A stretch of 64,000 nucleotides of DNA from Escarpia spicata (Eukaryota > Annelida > Polychaeta > Sabellida > Siboglinidae). The notes under the pieces are model-generated. The model was not told where the DNA came from. It saw only the letters and a program-made list of their open reading frames with translations, and did not search any database. How positions within the stretch are numbered: position 1 is the first letter of the stretch; the number at the start of each line of letters is the position of its first letter. The stretch spans positions 906,598-970,597 of the forward strand of contig OZ023211.1 of the NCBI GenBank assembly GCA_963995525.1. Direction: 5' to 3'. The translations under genes and the position numbers were made by a program. This document shows, one piece after another, positions 37,345 through 49,780 of this stretch.

Positions 37345-40170
37345 CCTACCTACTTCCACCTTCACTGTGTGAGGTCTACTTCCACCTTCACTGTGTGAGG
37401 TCTACTTCTACCTTCAAAGTGTGAGGTCTACTTCTACCTTCAAAGTATGAGGTCTACTTCTACCTTCAAAGTGTGAGGTCTACTTCTACCTTCAAAGTGT
37501 GAGGTCTACTTCTACCTTCAAAGTGTGAGGTCTACTTCTACCTTCACTGTGTGAGGTCTACTTCTACCTTCAAAGTGTGAGGTCTACTTCTACCTTCAAA
37601 GTGTGAGGTCTACTTCTACCTTCAAAGTGTGAGGTCTACTTCTACCTTCAAAGTGTGAGGTCTACTTCTACCTTCACTGTGTGAGGTCTACTTCTACCTT
37701 CAAAGTGTGAGGTCTACTTCTACCTTCAAAGTGTGAGGTCTACTTCTACCTTCAATGTGTGAGGTCTACTTCTACCTTCAATGTGTAAGGTCTACTTCTA
37801 CCTTCAATGTGTAAGGTCTACTTCTACCTTCAATGTGTGAGGTCTACTTCTACCTTCACTGTGTGAGGTCTACTTCTACCTTCACTGTGTGAGGTCTACT
37901 TCTACCTTCAAAGTGTGAGGTCTACTACCTTCAAAGTGTGAGGTCTACTTCTACCTTCAATGTGTAAGGTCTACTTCTACCTTCAAAGTGTGAGGTCTAC
38001 TTCTACCTTCAAAGTGTGAGGTCTACTTCCACCTTCAATGTGTGAGGTCTACTTCTACCTTCACTGTGTGAGGTCTACTTCTACCTTCACTGTGTGAGGT
38101 CTACTTCTACCTTCACTGTGAGGTCTACTTCTACCTTCAAAGTGTGAGGTCTACTTCCACCTTCAATGTGTAAGGTCTACTTCTACCTTCACTGTGTGAG
38201 GTCTACTTCTACCTTCACTGTGTGAGGTCTACTTCTACCTGCAGTGTGTGAGGTCTATTTCTACCTTCACTGTGTGAGGTCTACTTCCACCTTCACTGTG
38301 TGAGGTCTACTTCCACCTTCAATGTGTGAGGTCTACTTCTACCTTCAATGTGTGAGGTCTACTTCTAACTTCACTGTGTGAGGTCTACTTCTAACTTCAC
38401 TGTGTGAGGTCTACTTCTACCTTCAATGTGTGAGGTCTACTTCTACCTTCAATGTGTGAGGTCTACTTCTACCTTCAAAGTGTGAGGTCTACTTCTACCT
38501 TCAAAGTGTGAGGTCTACTTCTACCTTCAATGTGTGAGGTCTACTTCTACCTTCACTGTGTGAGGTCTACTTCTACCTTCAAAGTGTGAGGTCTACTTCT
38601 ACATTCAATGTGTGAGGTCTACTTCTACCTTCAAAGTGTGAGGTCTACTTCTACCTTCAATATGTGAGGTCTACTTCTACCTTCAATGTGTGAGGTCTAC
38701 TTCTACCTTCACTGTGTGAGGTCTACTTCTACCTTCAAAGTGTGAGGTCTACTTCTACCTTCAATGTGAGGTCTACTTCTACCTTAAAAGTGTGAGGTCT
38801 ACTTCTACCTTCAATGTGTGAGGTCTACTTCTACCTTCAATGTGTGAGGTCTACTTCTACCTGCAGTGTGTGAGGTCTACGTTACCTTCACTGTGTAAGG
38901 TCTACTTTACCTTCACTGTGTGGAGTATACTTCTACCTTCACTGTGTAAGGTCTCCTTCTACCTTCACTGTGTGAGGTCTACTTCTACCTTCACTGTGTG
39001 AGGTCTACTTCTACCTTCACTGTGTGGAGTATACTTCTACCTTCACTGTGTGAGGTCTACTTTACCTTCACTATGTGAGGTCTAGTTTACCTTCACTGTG
39101 TGAGGTCTACTTTACCTTCACTGTGTGAGGTCTACTTTACCTTCAATGTGTGAGGTCTACTTTACCTTCAATGTGTGAGGTCTACTTTACCTTCAATGTG
39201 TGAGGTCTACTTTACCTTCAATGTGTGAGGTCTACTTTACCTTCAATGTGTGAGGTCTACTTCTAACTTCACTGTGTGAGGTCTATTTCTACCTTCACTG
39301 TGTGGGGTATACTTCTACCTTCACTGTGTGAGGTCTACTTTACCTTCACTGTGTGAGGTCTACTTTTACCTTCACTGTGTGATGTCTACTTCTAACTTCA
39401 CTGTGTGAGGTCTACTTTACCTTCAATGTGTGAGGTATACTTCTAACTTCACTGTGTGAGGTCTATTTCTACCTTCACTGTGTGGGGTATACTTCTACCT
39501 TCACTGTGTGAGGTCTACTTTACCTTCACTGTGTGAGGTCTACTTCTAACTTCTCTGTGTGAGGTCTACTTCTACCTTCACTGTGTGAGGTCTACTTCTA
39601 CCTTCACTGTGTGAGGTCTACTTCTAACTTCACTGTGTGATGTCTACTTCTAACTTCACTGTGTGAGGTCTACTTCTACCTTCACTGTGTGATGTCTACT
39701 TCTAACTTCACTGTGTGAGGTCTACCTCTACCTTCACTGTGTGATGTCTACTTCTAACTTCACTGTGTGAGGTCTACTTCTACCTTCACTGTTTGAGGTC
39801 TACTTCTACCTTCAATGTGTTAGGTCTACTTCTACCTTCACTGTGTGAGGTCTACTTCTAACTTCACTGTGTGGGGCATACTTCTACCTTCACTGTTTGA
39901 GGTCTACTTCTACCTTCAATGTGTTAGGTCTACTTTTACCTTCACTGTGTGAGGTCTACTTTACCTTCACTGTGTGAGGTCTACTTCTACATTCACTGTG
40001 TGAGGTCTACTTTACCTTCACTGTTTGAGGTCTACTTCTACCTTCACTGTGTGAGGTCTACTTCTACCTTCACTGTGTGAGGTCTACTTTACCTTCACTG
40101 TTTGAGGTCTACTTCTACCTTCAATGTGTGAGGTCTACTTCTACCTTCACTGTGTGAGGTCTACTTCCAT
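37345..40170. repeat. 26-bp satellite array, over 100 copies, with 180-bp higher-order block
   Basis: The unit is gtgtgaggtctacttctacc plus ttcaaa/ttcaat/ttcact, 26 bases, with 24-25-base variants (ctactttacc) clustered at 38870-39570. The block 39241-39360 recurs at 39421-39540, exactly 180 bases later, with one or two differences. It is the largest array in the window. Confidence 0.97.
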
Positions 40171-41918
40171 CACCCACATGAGGTCTATATGCATGTCTGA
40201 GAAAGGGGTGCTAAAGGAGGTCCAAGCTTTGTCACCCACTACTGTTTCCTATTATGTAGTGGTTGCAGAAAGAGAGGAAGACCAAAGTAAAGAAGGAGGG
40301 AGTGTGAAAAGAGACCTCAAAGTGGCCTGGATGAATAGTAGAACCTGAGACACTCACAGAAGGCCTTTGTAACAGTAGTTTCGTGTGTGTGCAGCAAACA
40401 CAGTGAACACTTTGAACTGCCCTTTTTACAGTTGACCTGGCCTTTGCCCATCAAGTATTCTGTTGTGCCAAAGGCATGTTTATCTTCTTGATCTCTTGAT
40501 CTGGTTGTTTTTATTATGTTTTTCGTGAAATAATATATGATTACACTATAACCATGTATGGTAACAACTGAGCAATGTTACTTTAATGTATTACCAGCAG
40601 AAATCACCTTGGAAGCAATGCCTACTTCTTGCATAATCCTCGTAGATGTCTACATCTGGCTCGGGACCACTCTCGGCTGTTACACTGGTATAGCTGGAGA
40701 TTACTGAGAAGTATCATTGAGAAGGTGGAATAGACCGTGTGGAGTACCCCCACCATGGAAGGGACCAGGGGAAGAAGACAGAAAGGAAGGGAGCAATATG
40801 ACCCTCCTATATACCCCACTGTCCACACCTCCTATCGACATGCACGCAGCATGTTTTCATAAGTGCACATCCAATGTTCAGCGATGTCAACTGTGGTCAT
40901 CGAAGCAGTCGTAAAGAGATTGGTGCGGCCATTACAGCTAATCTCGTGGATCCAGTAATTGCCACTAAATCAGGCGACATTCCATCAAGGCGATTGTGCC
41001 GATTGCGCAGTCACAATCCGGCTGCCTATGGTCCCCAAAGGAGTCACTTGTCTACGATAATCGCTCCACCGAGGAGGCCCTTGACAAAGAAGCGACAGAA
41101 CAAGTGCGGCGACAGATGTGCATTGTGTCATCGCATGTAAATGGCTGACCAACGAGTGATACGCTTGCCCGCCCACATCGCAATGTATGTCTGTAGTGAC
41201 ATTGTATGAGAACGACTGATGTGACAATGACATATATGACAGAAGTAGCTCACGATGACACCTGACTGAACATGAAATTGTCTTCATATATTGATACTTC
41301 GCCTACAGTTGGGCATCAACTGTTACATTTACAGTATATTGATCTCCTCAAACTTGCTCCTATTCTTTGTCCTCTTGAGGAAAGTGATTCACAACTTAAT
41401 TCTTCCATGTAGGAGAACAGCCTTCTAGGTAGACATAGCTCATCAGAAACATGTACATAAAGAACTCAAATACCTGTTGTGTTTCATGAAATACACTGCC
41501 TATTGGTAGACTAGAGGCCAGTGGTCCAAGGATGCGAATAAACATAGGCAAGACAGAGGACCTCAGTGCCTTGGGGGAGATGCGCTTACACTGATCCAAA
41601 GTTAGTGGTTTAATATATGGATTACAGTGTAAATTACTGCGGTGTATACATTTTTATAATTCCATTTATTTTTGCTTGAAAAACCATTACATCTGCACTG
41701 TAATTGTCTAACATCTGCCAGTGTGACTGGACTCAGTACGTGAAGTGTGTGAGAGTGTGTTTGAAGTGGTTCGGCATTGGTGCCTGTCTGTAGGGACTGT
41801 GCGAGAAAAGAAGGCTGAGCCGGTGGGACTGTGGCCCCGCAGTGACCACCCAGTGCCGAACTCACCAACATCTACATCTGGCCTCGGGAGACGGCTTTTT
41901 ACAGCAGCTGACTCCCAC
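40171..41918. other. Intronic stretch, nothing firmly recognised
   Basis: The frame at 40124-40348 (ending KRDLKVAWMNSRT) might be a LINE tail, but the match is too short to call. 40870-41140 is CpG-containing unique sequence. No exon was identified. Confidence 0.4.
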
Positions 41919-41998
41919 ACGCACGCATGCATGCACGCACGCACACACGTACGCACGCACGCACGCACGCACGCACACACGCACACACACACACACAT
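41919..41998. repeat. (CACG)n/(CA)n microsatellite
   Basis: acgcacgcatgcatgcacgc runs into cgcacgcacg and then cacacaca. Cys-Val or His-Thr frames across it are artefacts. Confidence 0.95.
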
Positions 41999-42094
41999 GG
42001 ATGGAACCAGTGCGGATCAACCAACACCAGTTGAACTTGGGACTAATTTATGTATTTGTTTCAGTTCGAAACTAGAGATCTGTCACCTTGTCAT

Positions 42095-42385
42095 TCTGAC
42101 ATCACCATGTTATGATGATGTCACCGTGTTATTATGATGTCACCCTGAAATGACAATATCACCCTGTCATTCTGACAACAACCTGTCATTCTGAAGTCAT
42201 CCTGTCATTCTGATGTCACCCTGTCATTCTGATGTCACCCCCTCATTCTGACATCACCCTGTCATTCTGACATCACCATGTCATTCTGACGTTACCCTGT
42301 CATTCTGGGGTCACCATGTCATTCTGATGTCACTGTGTCATACTGGTGTCACCCTGTCATACTAGTGTCACCTTATCATTGTGAT
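42095..42385. repeat. Degenerate 19-bp minisatellite
   Basis: caccctgtcattctgatgt recurs with variants about every 19 bases, roughly 15 copies. Confidence 0.85.
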
Positions 42386-42647
42386 GGCCTGAGTCTGTCA
42401 TTTAATTTTAAATTGTATTGATTGACCAGTATATTAACCCGTCATTGAGTGTATTATAAGCCATTCAAATGCAACACAGAACAGGCTATATCAGTATATG
42501 ACAGGTGTTCTTTCATGATGGTTACAATCTTGAAAGACAAGCATCTGATCCTGGCAGTCCAGGGGCATCTGTGGGTCAGTAACAGGACTGGTGGTGTCCA
42601 CCACTAGATTTAGTGAGTCCAAAACATATTTTTTTCTGATTGGGACT

Positions 42648-42722
42648 GTTACCTCCTGTTACCTCCTGTTACCTCCTGTTACCTCCTGTTACCTCCTGTT
42701 ACCTCCTGTTACCTCCTGTTCA
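42648..42722. repeat. 10-bp repeat (tgttacctcc)n
   Basis: About seven perfect tandem copies. Confidence 0.95.
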
Positions 42723-43827
42723 CACAAGGCAGAAGAGACCAAGTGTTGCCTATGAAAGACATAAGCAAAACGACTTAAGAATTATGAACGAAACTGCCCG
42801 AGCCTTGAAGCGGCGGCAGGTGGAATCAAACCACTATGTCTCGATAAACAGTCAGATTGTTTAACTAGATCATTGTTGTCTATACATTTGTATGCTGTTC
42901 AATGTAGTACAACTCTACCGCTGAGAAAGCATCTTAACTGCAAATATTGTTTAGGGCATGAGTCTAGCAATATTTTTTACAGATTTATGGGTGACCATGG
43001 CATATAATTGTTTAGTACACAAGTACACACATCTGGAATGAATGGTTGTAGACATTTGTGTACATGGAATTATTTTTAATTTAAATATCTAGCAAAACAG
43101 TTTTTCTCTGAGCTTGGTTTCCAAGGATTTAGGCGCAATAGAAGTTATCTTATTATTATTATTATTATTATTATCTTAACAAACACAAGACACATTTTTT
43201 TTCATCTACTATTAATGTATTTTTACATTTATAATACTGTTTTACAATTTTTATTATTATTACTTAGTCTACAAGTTAGTCTTGTTAGAATCTATTTATA
43301 TATCAGTGCTACCTTTGTGACTTTTTTATTTTTAGAATTACAATAGAAATAATGTCCCCACATATTAGTGACATCCAATAGAAATAATGTCCCCACATAT
43401 TAGTGATATCCATTCCTAAAACTGTAATGTATACATTACTCAGATGTGTCTTAAGTCTTAGGTGTTGCTTCTCCACACAGCCCCTTCTGGGGCTAACCCA
43501 GGAGATGTGCAGTGCGCATTGCAAAGGGTGCGTGAAACTGAATTTGACAAATAATTTTAAAAGAAAAGAAAACAAATAATTATGTAAAACAAATGCAATA
43601 ATTTGTGCCGATTAAAAACACAGCCTCTATCTTTATCCATAAAGGTGGGTTGGAGCAACAAGGTGGATGGTGCTCAGAGCTTGTTGGAATGGGTGTAATG
43701 TGGGTAGGCTTATTGTATTGTTTCTGGGGGGAGTAGATTCCAAGCTCTTACAACTCTAGGATAGAATGAGTATGCATATGTATTTATGCGTGCATGTATT
43801 TGTATGTATTTGTTTGGATCACTGTTT
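42723..43827. other. AT-rich intronic stretch
   Basis: It contains an (attatt)n run at about 43150-43172 and a short direct duplication (aatagaaataatgtccccac) at 43340-43400. No gene was recognised. Confidence 0.5.
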
Positions 43828-44162
43828 CGTGTACGGGAGCATGGGACTATAAGATGTTGTGGTAGGGTAATGTTTCGTGTACGGGACCTTGGGACTATAA
43901 GATGTTGTGGTAGAGTAATGTTTCGTGTACGGGACCTTGGGACTATAAGATGTTGTGGTAGGGTAATGTTTCGTGTACGGGACCTTGGGACTATAAGATG
44001 TTGTGGCAGGGTAATGTTTCGTGTACGGGACCTTGGGACTATAAGATGTTGTGGTAGAGTAATGTTTCGTGTACGGGACCTTGGGACTATAAGATGTTGT
44101 GGTAGGGTAATGTTTCGTGTACGGGACCTTGGGACTATAAGATGTTGTGGTAGGGTAATGTT
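43828..44162. repeat. 48-bp minisatellite, 7 copies
   Basis: The unit contains gtttcgtgtacgggaccttg and ggactataagatgttgtggt. Since 48 is a multiple of three, both strands show a 16-residue repeat frame (plus strand RCCGRVMFRVRDLGTI); I take this as a by-product. Confidence 0.95.
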
Positions 44163-44985
44163 CAGGAGGTTGTGTTTTATTTTGTAGAAGAAGGTAAGTT
44201 GGTGTTGTAATCATCTTCTTTCTAGAGTCTGCCTACCAAGTTTGTTTATGAGGCCGGTTACACTTGTTGTGCGGCGGTGGTCATTTAAATTATGTGCACG
44301 CAGGTAACATTGTCGTACTAAAGAACTCAAATCAAAGTATGCCTAAAGATATCCTTACAGTTGTCTACACTGAGAATCTATGGACACCCTCTAGCTAGCA
44401 CGGCCCATACACCCCTGGCATATCCCTCCACCTTAACACTCTACCCCTGCCCCTCTCAATACACCCCACTGCAGTCACCCCAAGCCACAATGTAATCACC
44501 CTGCTTACAATGCAATCCTATGTAATAAAGAGCAGGGTAAAAAAACTGAGGGCAATCAACATTGTTGCCTTGGCTTTGTAGTGGTGAGAGCGGGGGCTGA
44601 ATAGGCTGCCCTCATTGCTAAATTAATCACCCCACCAGCAGCCCTGTTCTACTGACACCTGCATTGAATGGGTGGAGAGATAGTCAATTCACCCCTCCAC
44701 CTTGGGGGTGAAGTTCTGTGGGGGTACAGAAGACAGAGGGCCCATTGTACAGTTGCTGCTTATCAAATCAATATCCTAAATGGGTCGTCTCAAAAATAAA
44801 AATGTGATACTTTTTATATATATATAATATATATACACCCTGTATATATATACATATATATTTTATATATATATACATATATATATTATATATATATGTC
44901 TTAATATGAAGAGTTTCAGGACAAAATGGTATACATAGTTTTTGTTTTTTGACAAAAACTCACATCGCTGCTTCATCCTCAGTGT
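44163..44985. other. Intronic stretch with TA-rich core
   Basis: 44815-44900 is a ta/tata-rich tract with inverted-repeat potential. The rest is unique and unclassified. Confidence 0.5.
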
Positions 44986-44989
44986 AAAT

Positions 44990-45707
44990 AAAAACATGTA
45001 TATGATATTGGAATACCTTCACAGTAAAAACGTGTATATGATATTGGAATATCTTCACAGTAAAAACGTGTATATGATATTGGAATACCTTCACAGTAAA
45101 AACGTGTATATGATATTGGAATATCTTCACAGTAAAAACGTGTATATGATATTGGAATACCTTCACAGTAAAAACGTGTATATGATATTGGAATATCTTC
45201 ACAGTAAAAACGTGTATATGATATTGGAATACCTTCACAGTAAAAACGTGTATATGATATTGGAATATCTTCACAGTAAAAACGTGTATGATATTGGAAT
45301 ATCTTCACAGTAATTTTTTTTTTTATATTGGAATATCTTCACAGTAAAAACGTGTATATGATATTGGAATATCTTCACAGTAAAAACGTGTATATGATAT
45401 TGGAATATCTTCACAGTAAAAACGTGTATATGATATTGGAATATCTTCACAGTAAAAACGTGTATATGATATTGGAATATCTTCACAGTAAAAATGTTTA
45501 TATGATATTGGAATATCTTCACAGTAAAAACGTGTATATGATATTGGAATATCTTCACAGTAAAAACGTGTATATGATATAGGAATATCTTCACAGTAAA
45601 AACATGTATATGATATTGGAATATCTTCACAGTAAAAACGTGTATATGATATTGGAATATCTTCACAGTAAAAACGTGTATATGATATTGGAATATCTTC
45701 ACAGTAA
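44990..45707. repeat. 36-bp minisatellite, about 20 copies, dimeric in its first part
   Basis: The unit contains cgtgtatatgatattggaat and atcttcacagtaaaaa. Between 44990 and 45280 units alternate ataccttc and atatcttc, a 72-base dimer; after a T-run at 45313-45325 the units are uniform. Open frames (YMILEYLHSKNV) follow from the 36-base unit. Confidence 0.96.
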
Positions 45708-45979
45708 AAAATCGTGGCAATTGGTACCAAGGGCAGAACTCGTTTGTTCTTTTCAATTGTGAAATTTTGCCCAGTTAAAATTTCTCCCAAATTAGTGTTT
45801 ATTGCATTTTGCCCTAAAACCCTTCATATGATCATCGACAAAAACTGTAATCCTGTTGTTCCGAATCCCAGAATATATCAGTAATCGGTAATCAATCTAT
45901 CTATCACAGCTATTTTAATGTGTTGTAGTAGAATTGAAACACTCCGACCCATTTAGCAAGAAATTACATCTATAGAATT

Positions 45980-47720
45980 ACAAGATTTAACAAGATTGCC
46001 ATCCAGAAAATTAACTCTATATGGCAGGTGGACAAGGAAGCCTTTTGGCTTATCGAGAGTCCAGTACTTTTTATCTACATGTATCCCGCCCTTTTTAGGT
46101 AGGTGTCGATTTTATTTTTAAACATATTCACACTACTAACACCAACACAATCAGGAGATAATCTGTTCCATTCATTTACAGTCCTTTGTGAGAATGAGAA
46201 CTTTCTTATATCTAATCTACATTGCTCCTTTACTAATGTAACTTCATGTCCTCTGGTCCTTCTATCTTTCTTAACTGAAAAAAAAATATTTCTGTCAATA
46301 TTTTCATAACCATTCAATATTTTAGACACTTCTATCTGATCTCCTCTCAATCTCCTGGTCTCTAATGTTGTTAAAACACATTCTTTTAGACGTATTTATA
46401 AACTAAGATCCCTCAGTTTCGGTATCATTTCAGTTGCTCTCCTCTGTATACTCTTTCTAGCATATCTATGTCCTTCCTGCAATATGGCCTCCATGCTTGA
46501 ATACACTGTACAATGTTCTAAATGAGGCCTAACTATTGTTTTGTACAGCGGTATTATTAGCTCTTTTTCCTTATACGTAATATTTCGCCAAATTAATCCA
46601 AGGATTTGATTTCACTTTGAAGCGGCAATACCGCACTGCTCTGAAACCTTCATATCAGCACTAATGGTTAACCCTAAGTCCTTTTCTTTTACAGTAGTAT
46701 TTAGTACAGTACTCCCCATTGTATATTCTACATCTTCATTCCCATGTCCTGTGTCATCTGTCATGTTTAATCCTTCTAAAAAAAAGTTGTATCATCTACA
46801 AATTTCAACACCATTGCTTGTTATATCATCATCCAAATCTTTGATATATATTAAGATTAATATAGGTCCCAGTACTGATCCCTGTGGTACCCCACTCAAA
46901 ACTGATTTCCAGTTTGAAGTCTCCCCATCAACTACTACCCGTTGTCTTCTGTCAATTAGCCATTTTTCTATCCAGTTAATTAAACCATTTCCAATGCCAT
47001 GGGCCTTTAGTTTAAGCAGTAATCTTTGATGTGGTATTTTGTCGAAAGCTTTATGAAAATCCAAGTAGATGATATCTACTGGTGATCCCTCGTCTACCAA
47101 CTTAGTGATATCTTCCAAACAACATAACGTATTTGTTAAGCATGACCTTGCATTTAGAAACCCATGTTGCGATGGGTTTAACAAGTTATGTTTAACAAGA
47201 AAATCCACCACGTGATCTTTTTTACTCTTTTTAATAATTTGCAAAACAGTGACGTTAAACTCACTGGTCTGTAGTTCTCGGACTTGTTTCTGGGACCTTT
47301 TTTTAAATAACGGTATAATATATGCTTCTTTCCATTCTAAAAGAACCACTCCCTCTTCTAATGACAAGTTGAAAACTGTTGCAAGCGGTATGCTAATTTG
47401 TTCTACAATTTTGAATTGAAGTTTGGGTGGAATCCTATCCACTCCAGGTGATTTATTATCCTTCAGTCTTTATTTTCTTAGCTATAATTTCCGGGTTACA
47501 ATTAACTATCCTAAATAGTCTGATTTTGCCCCCTTGAACTTAGCCCCTGGTACTGGCAGTGAACTACCGGTAGTAACTTCCTTGGTAAACACAGAATTAA
47601 AATACTCATTCAGGTCTTCTGCCGTTAAGAATCCCTCTGATATTATACTTCCAGACTATCTTCTAGAGAACCGACCTTTTCTTGACCTTTCTGTTTACAG
47701 TATCTATAATGACAGACTTA
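45980..47720 (-). mobile_element. Degenerate non-LTR retrotransposon (CR1/L2-like LINE), 5'-truncated
   Basis: Minus strand. From 47720 down: broken frames with RKVKKRSVL and NEYFNSVFTKE (pre-RT linker), then DNKSPGVDRIPPKL leading into a 216-codon reverse-transcriptase frame (46792-47442) with SQHGFLNARSCLTN, VDIIYLDFHKAFDKIPHQRL and SGVPQGSVLGPI. Next come frameshifted EEKDLG and RPHLEHC motifs, and finally frame 46075-46350 with GDQIEVSKILNGYENIDRN and RLDIRKFSFSQRTVNEWN. The 3' UTR ends at about 45980 in aagatttaacaagattgcca. The catalytic FADD box region is disrupted. No ORF1 or endonuclease is present, so it cannot be autonomous. Confidence 0.9.
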
Positions 47721-48204
47721 ACTAATACATTTTTTTGTTTGGGTGAATTTGTCATACAAAGTATACTATCTCGTCATGGATCCTGTCAAAATTCACAAAG
47801 GTGGTCCAGCTCTGTGTCACTATGACATAATGCTATGTACACATGTTCACAAGTACACAATGTACTGATCAAAGTCAGAGAATTTTAGCAGAAGCACGCA
47901 CTCTTTTGTTAACTGATTGTGCATACAAATTTGAACCTTAATGAACCTGATATTTCTTCGGGCTACATCAATCAATGAAAACTGTGAACACAATATTTCT
48001 TTTCGTTGTCATGTTGAATGTACATGACAATACATAATGTAACTTAGGAATGTACTAAGTTTTTAATTAATGAAATATATAAGTTTTTGTATTAAATAAA
48101 TTTTCCTATAAGCATTAAATCTAAACTAAATAGAGATTATACTAACTAAATTTGTACACATAAGTTCAGTGATGCAAGTAACTGAAGAGACTGGAGCTAT
48201 TTGA
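47721..48204. other. AT-rich intronic stretch
   Basis: Nothing is recognised. Confidence 0.5.
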
Positions 48205-48718
48205 GGACACATAATTCTACGAGACACTTCATACAAGCCAGGACACATCATTCTACAAGACACTTCATACAAGCCAGGACACATCACTCTACGAGACACT
48301 TCATACAAGCCAGGACACATCATTCTTCAAGACACTTCATACAAGCCAGGACACATCACTCTACGAGACACTTCATACAAGCCAGGACACATCATTCTAC
48401 GAGACACTTCATACAAGCCAGGACACATCATTCTACGAGACACTTCATACAAGCCAGGACACATCATTCTACGAGACACTTCATACAAGCCAGGACACAT
48501 CATTCTACGAGACACTTCATACAAGCCAGGACACATCATTCTACGAGACACTTCATACAAGCCAGGACACATCATTCTACGAGACACTTCATACAAGCCA
48601 GGACACATCATTCTACGAGACACTTCATACAAGCCAGGACACATCATTCTACGAGACACTTCATACAAGCCAGGACACATCATTCTACGAGACACTTCAT
48701 ACAAGCCAGGACACATCA
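48205..48718. repeat. 36-bp minisatellite, about 14 copies
   Basis: The unit contains acgagacacttcatacaagc and caggacacatcattct; it is very homogeneous, hence young. The 12-residue frames on both strands are by-products. Confidence 0.96.
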
Positions 48719-49111
48719 TATGTTATTTATGGGTTAAATATATCTAGTCATTTGTATATATAGATGTAGCATTTCACAGTACACACTACGAGTCATTCAT
48801 AAGTCTACATACCCTGCCAAAATGAGGTAGAATACATGCAGTGAACTTAGGAGGGCCATGACCCTCCTTCAAATTTTCTTTCATTTTTCTTGTATACATA
48901 ACTTGTTGTCATGTAAAACTAAAGGGTGAATAAGTATGGAATCCATTTCCAAGATCCTAGATGCACCAGAGAGTGCAAGTTTTATGTTTGCCACAGTGGA
49001 TATTGATAGCAACACTAACTATACACCGACAGTTCAGTGTACTAGTAATGATAACTATCGATTGTATTAAATTTACTACCCCTAGTACTGCATCATCATG
49101 TTAATTATCAT
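48719..49111. other. Unique intronic stretch near the bHLH exon
   Basis: No gene or repeat is seen apart from a small inverted repeat (catgttaattatcatg) at about 49098. Confidence 0.4.
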
Positions 49112-49293
49112 GATGCATCAATAGGTGAACGTATTGTTACACCTCTAGTAACTACATAAATCAATAGGTGAACGTATTGTTACACCTCTAGTAACTACAC
49201 AAATCAACAGGTGAACGTATTGTTACACCTCTAGTAACTACACAAATCAATAGGTGAACGTATTGTTACACCTCTACTAATTACACAAATCAA
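49112..49293. repeat. 43-bp minisatellite beside the bHLH exon donor, 4 copies
   Basis: tcaataggtgaacgtattgt recurs at 43-base steps (49118, 49161, 49204, 49247). The array stops about 15 bases from the exon's GTAAGT donor at 49308. Confidence 0.92.
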
Positions 49294-49308
49294 GAACAAA
49301 TAACTTAC

Positions 49309-49547
49309 TTTTGATGGCTTTGTTGGGCACTGACCCTGCGATAGACCAGGGCGGGTCACCGTGACTGGAGAAGTCTCGTAGCTTCAGGTAGCTGATGCTG
49401 AGGCGGATGATGGACGCCTTGTCCAGTTGACTGGTGATGGCAGGCGGCAGAGGCAACATCTTAGCTAGTTCATAGAACTCATAGTTCTCTTTGCCCCGTC
49501 TTGAGCGCGCGGCATCGCGTGACTTCTCCTTGCGAAGCTCCAAGATG
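49309..49547 (-). CDS. trh: bHLH exon of a trachealess/NPAS3-like bHLH-PAS factor
   Basis: Internal coding exon of 239 bases giving about 79 codons. Read on the minus strand it starts [20 protein letters not shown] (basic DNA-binding region), continues with helix 1 ([12 protein letters not shown]), a loop (AITSQ) and helix 2 ([19 protein letters not shown]), and ends past GDPPW. The family dimerises with ARNT/Tango through bHLH and PAS domains and acts in the nucleus on ACGTG-type sites. [11 protein letters not shown] with the [18 protein letters not shown] helix and GDPPW fits Trachealess/NPAS1/NPAS3 rather than Single-minded (EKSKNAAKTRR) or HIF. The acceptor is tgtgtatttccag before CATCTTGG; the donor is GTAAGT at 49308-49303. 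The exon starts with one base completing a codon and ends one base into the next, which fits the exon at 15897-15976. The upstream exon supplying the N-terminus was not found. Orthology to the trh/NPAS1/3 clade is secure; the exact paralogue name is inferred. Confidence 0.93.
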
Positions 49548-49669
49548 CTGGAAATACACAGGGTGTCATTATGGGGCACAGGTTTATTATGGTGTTGCTA
49601 CTGCAACAGTGCTGCAGTACTATGCTGTGGTGGTGTTGCTATAGTGCTGTATTGCGACTGTATTGTGAT

Positions 49670-49755
49670 AGTAGTCAAATCTCGCTGTACGGTCACCTCA
49701 GTAATAATAAAGCCACCTCACAATTAGGGCCAAACTGGCTGACCTTAATGGTAAG
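49670..49755. repeat. Copy of the repeat family seen at 15340-15725, opposite orientation
   Basis: gccacctcacaattagggcc and ctcgctgtacggtcacctca match, in reverse complement, the ggccttaattgtgaggtggc and gtgaggctcccctgtac words there. Confidence 0.55.
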
Positions 49756-49780
49756 GTTCTTCTTAATTTTTATATTACTA

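Larger units (their letters stand above)
15977..49308 (-). other. trh: 33.3-kb intron of the trh-like gene
   Basis: This stretch lies between the two phase-matched exons. It begins with GTAAGT at the high-coordinate end and finishes with ACAG at the low end. It contains no other recognisable host exon. It is filled with tandem arrays, LINE and DNA-transposon remnants and unique stretches, which are listed separately. Confidence 0.8.

Noticed and set aside
40124..40348. LINE C-terminal tail (KRDLKVAWMNSRT)
   Set aside because: Similarity is confined to a few residues and there is no supporting upstream motif.
43786..45790. Repeat-protein-like frames (16- and 12-residue repeats) on both strands
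   Set aside because: Unit lengths of 48 and 36 bases are multiples of three, so frames stay open on both strands; no start context, domain or splice signals support coding.
48201..48737. 178-codon His/Thr/Phe repeat protein
   Set aside because: 36-bp minisatellite by-product.
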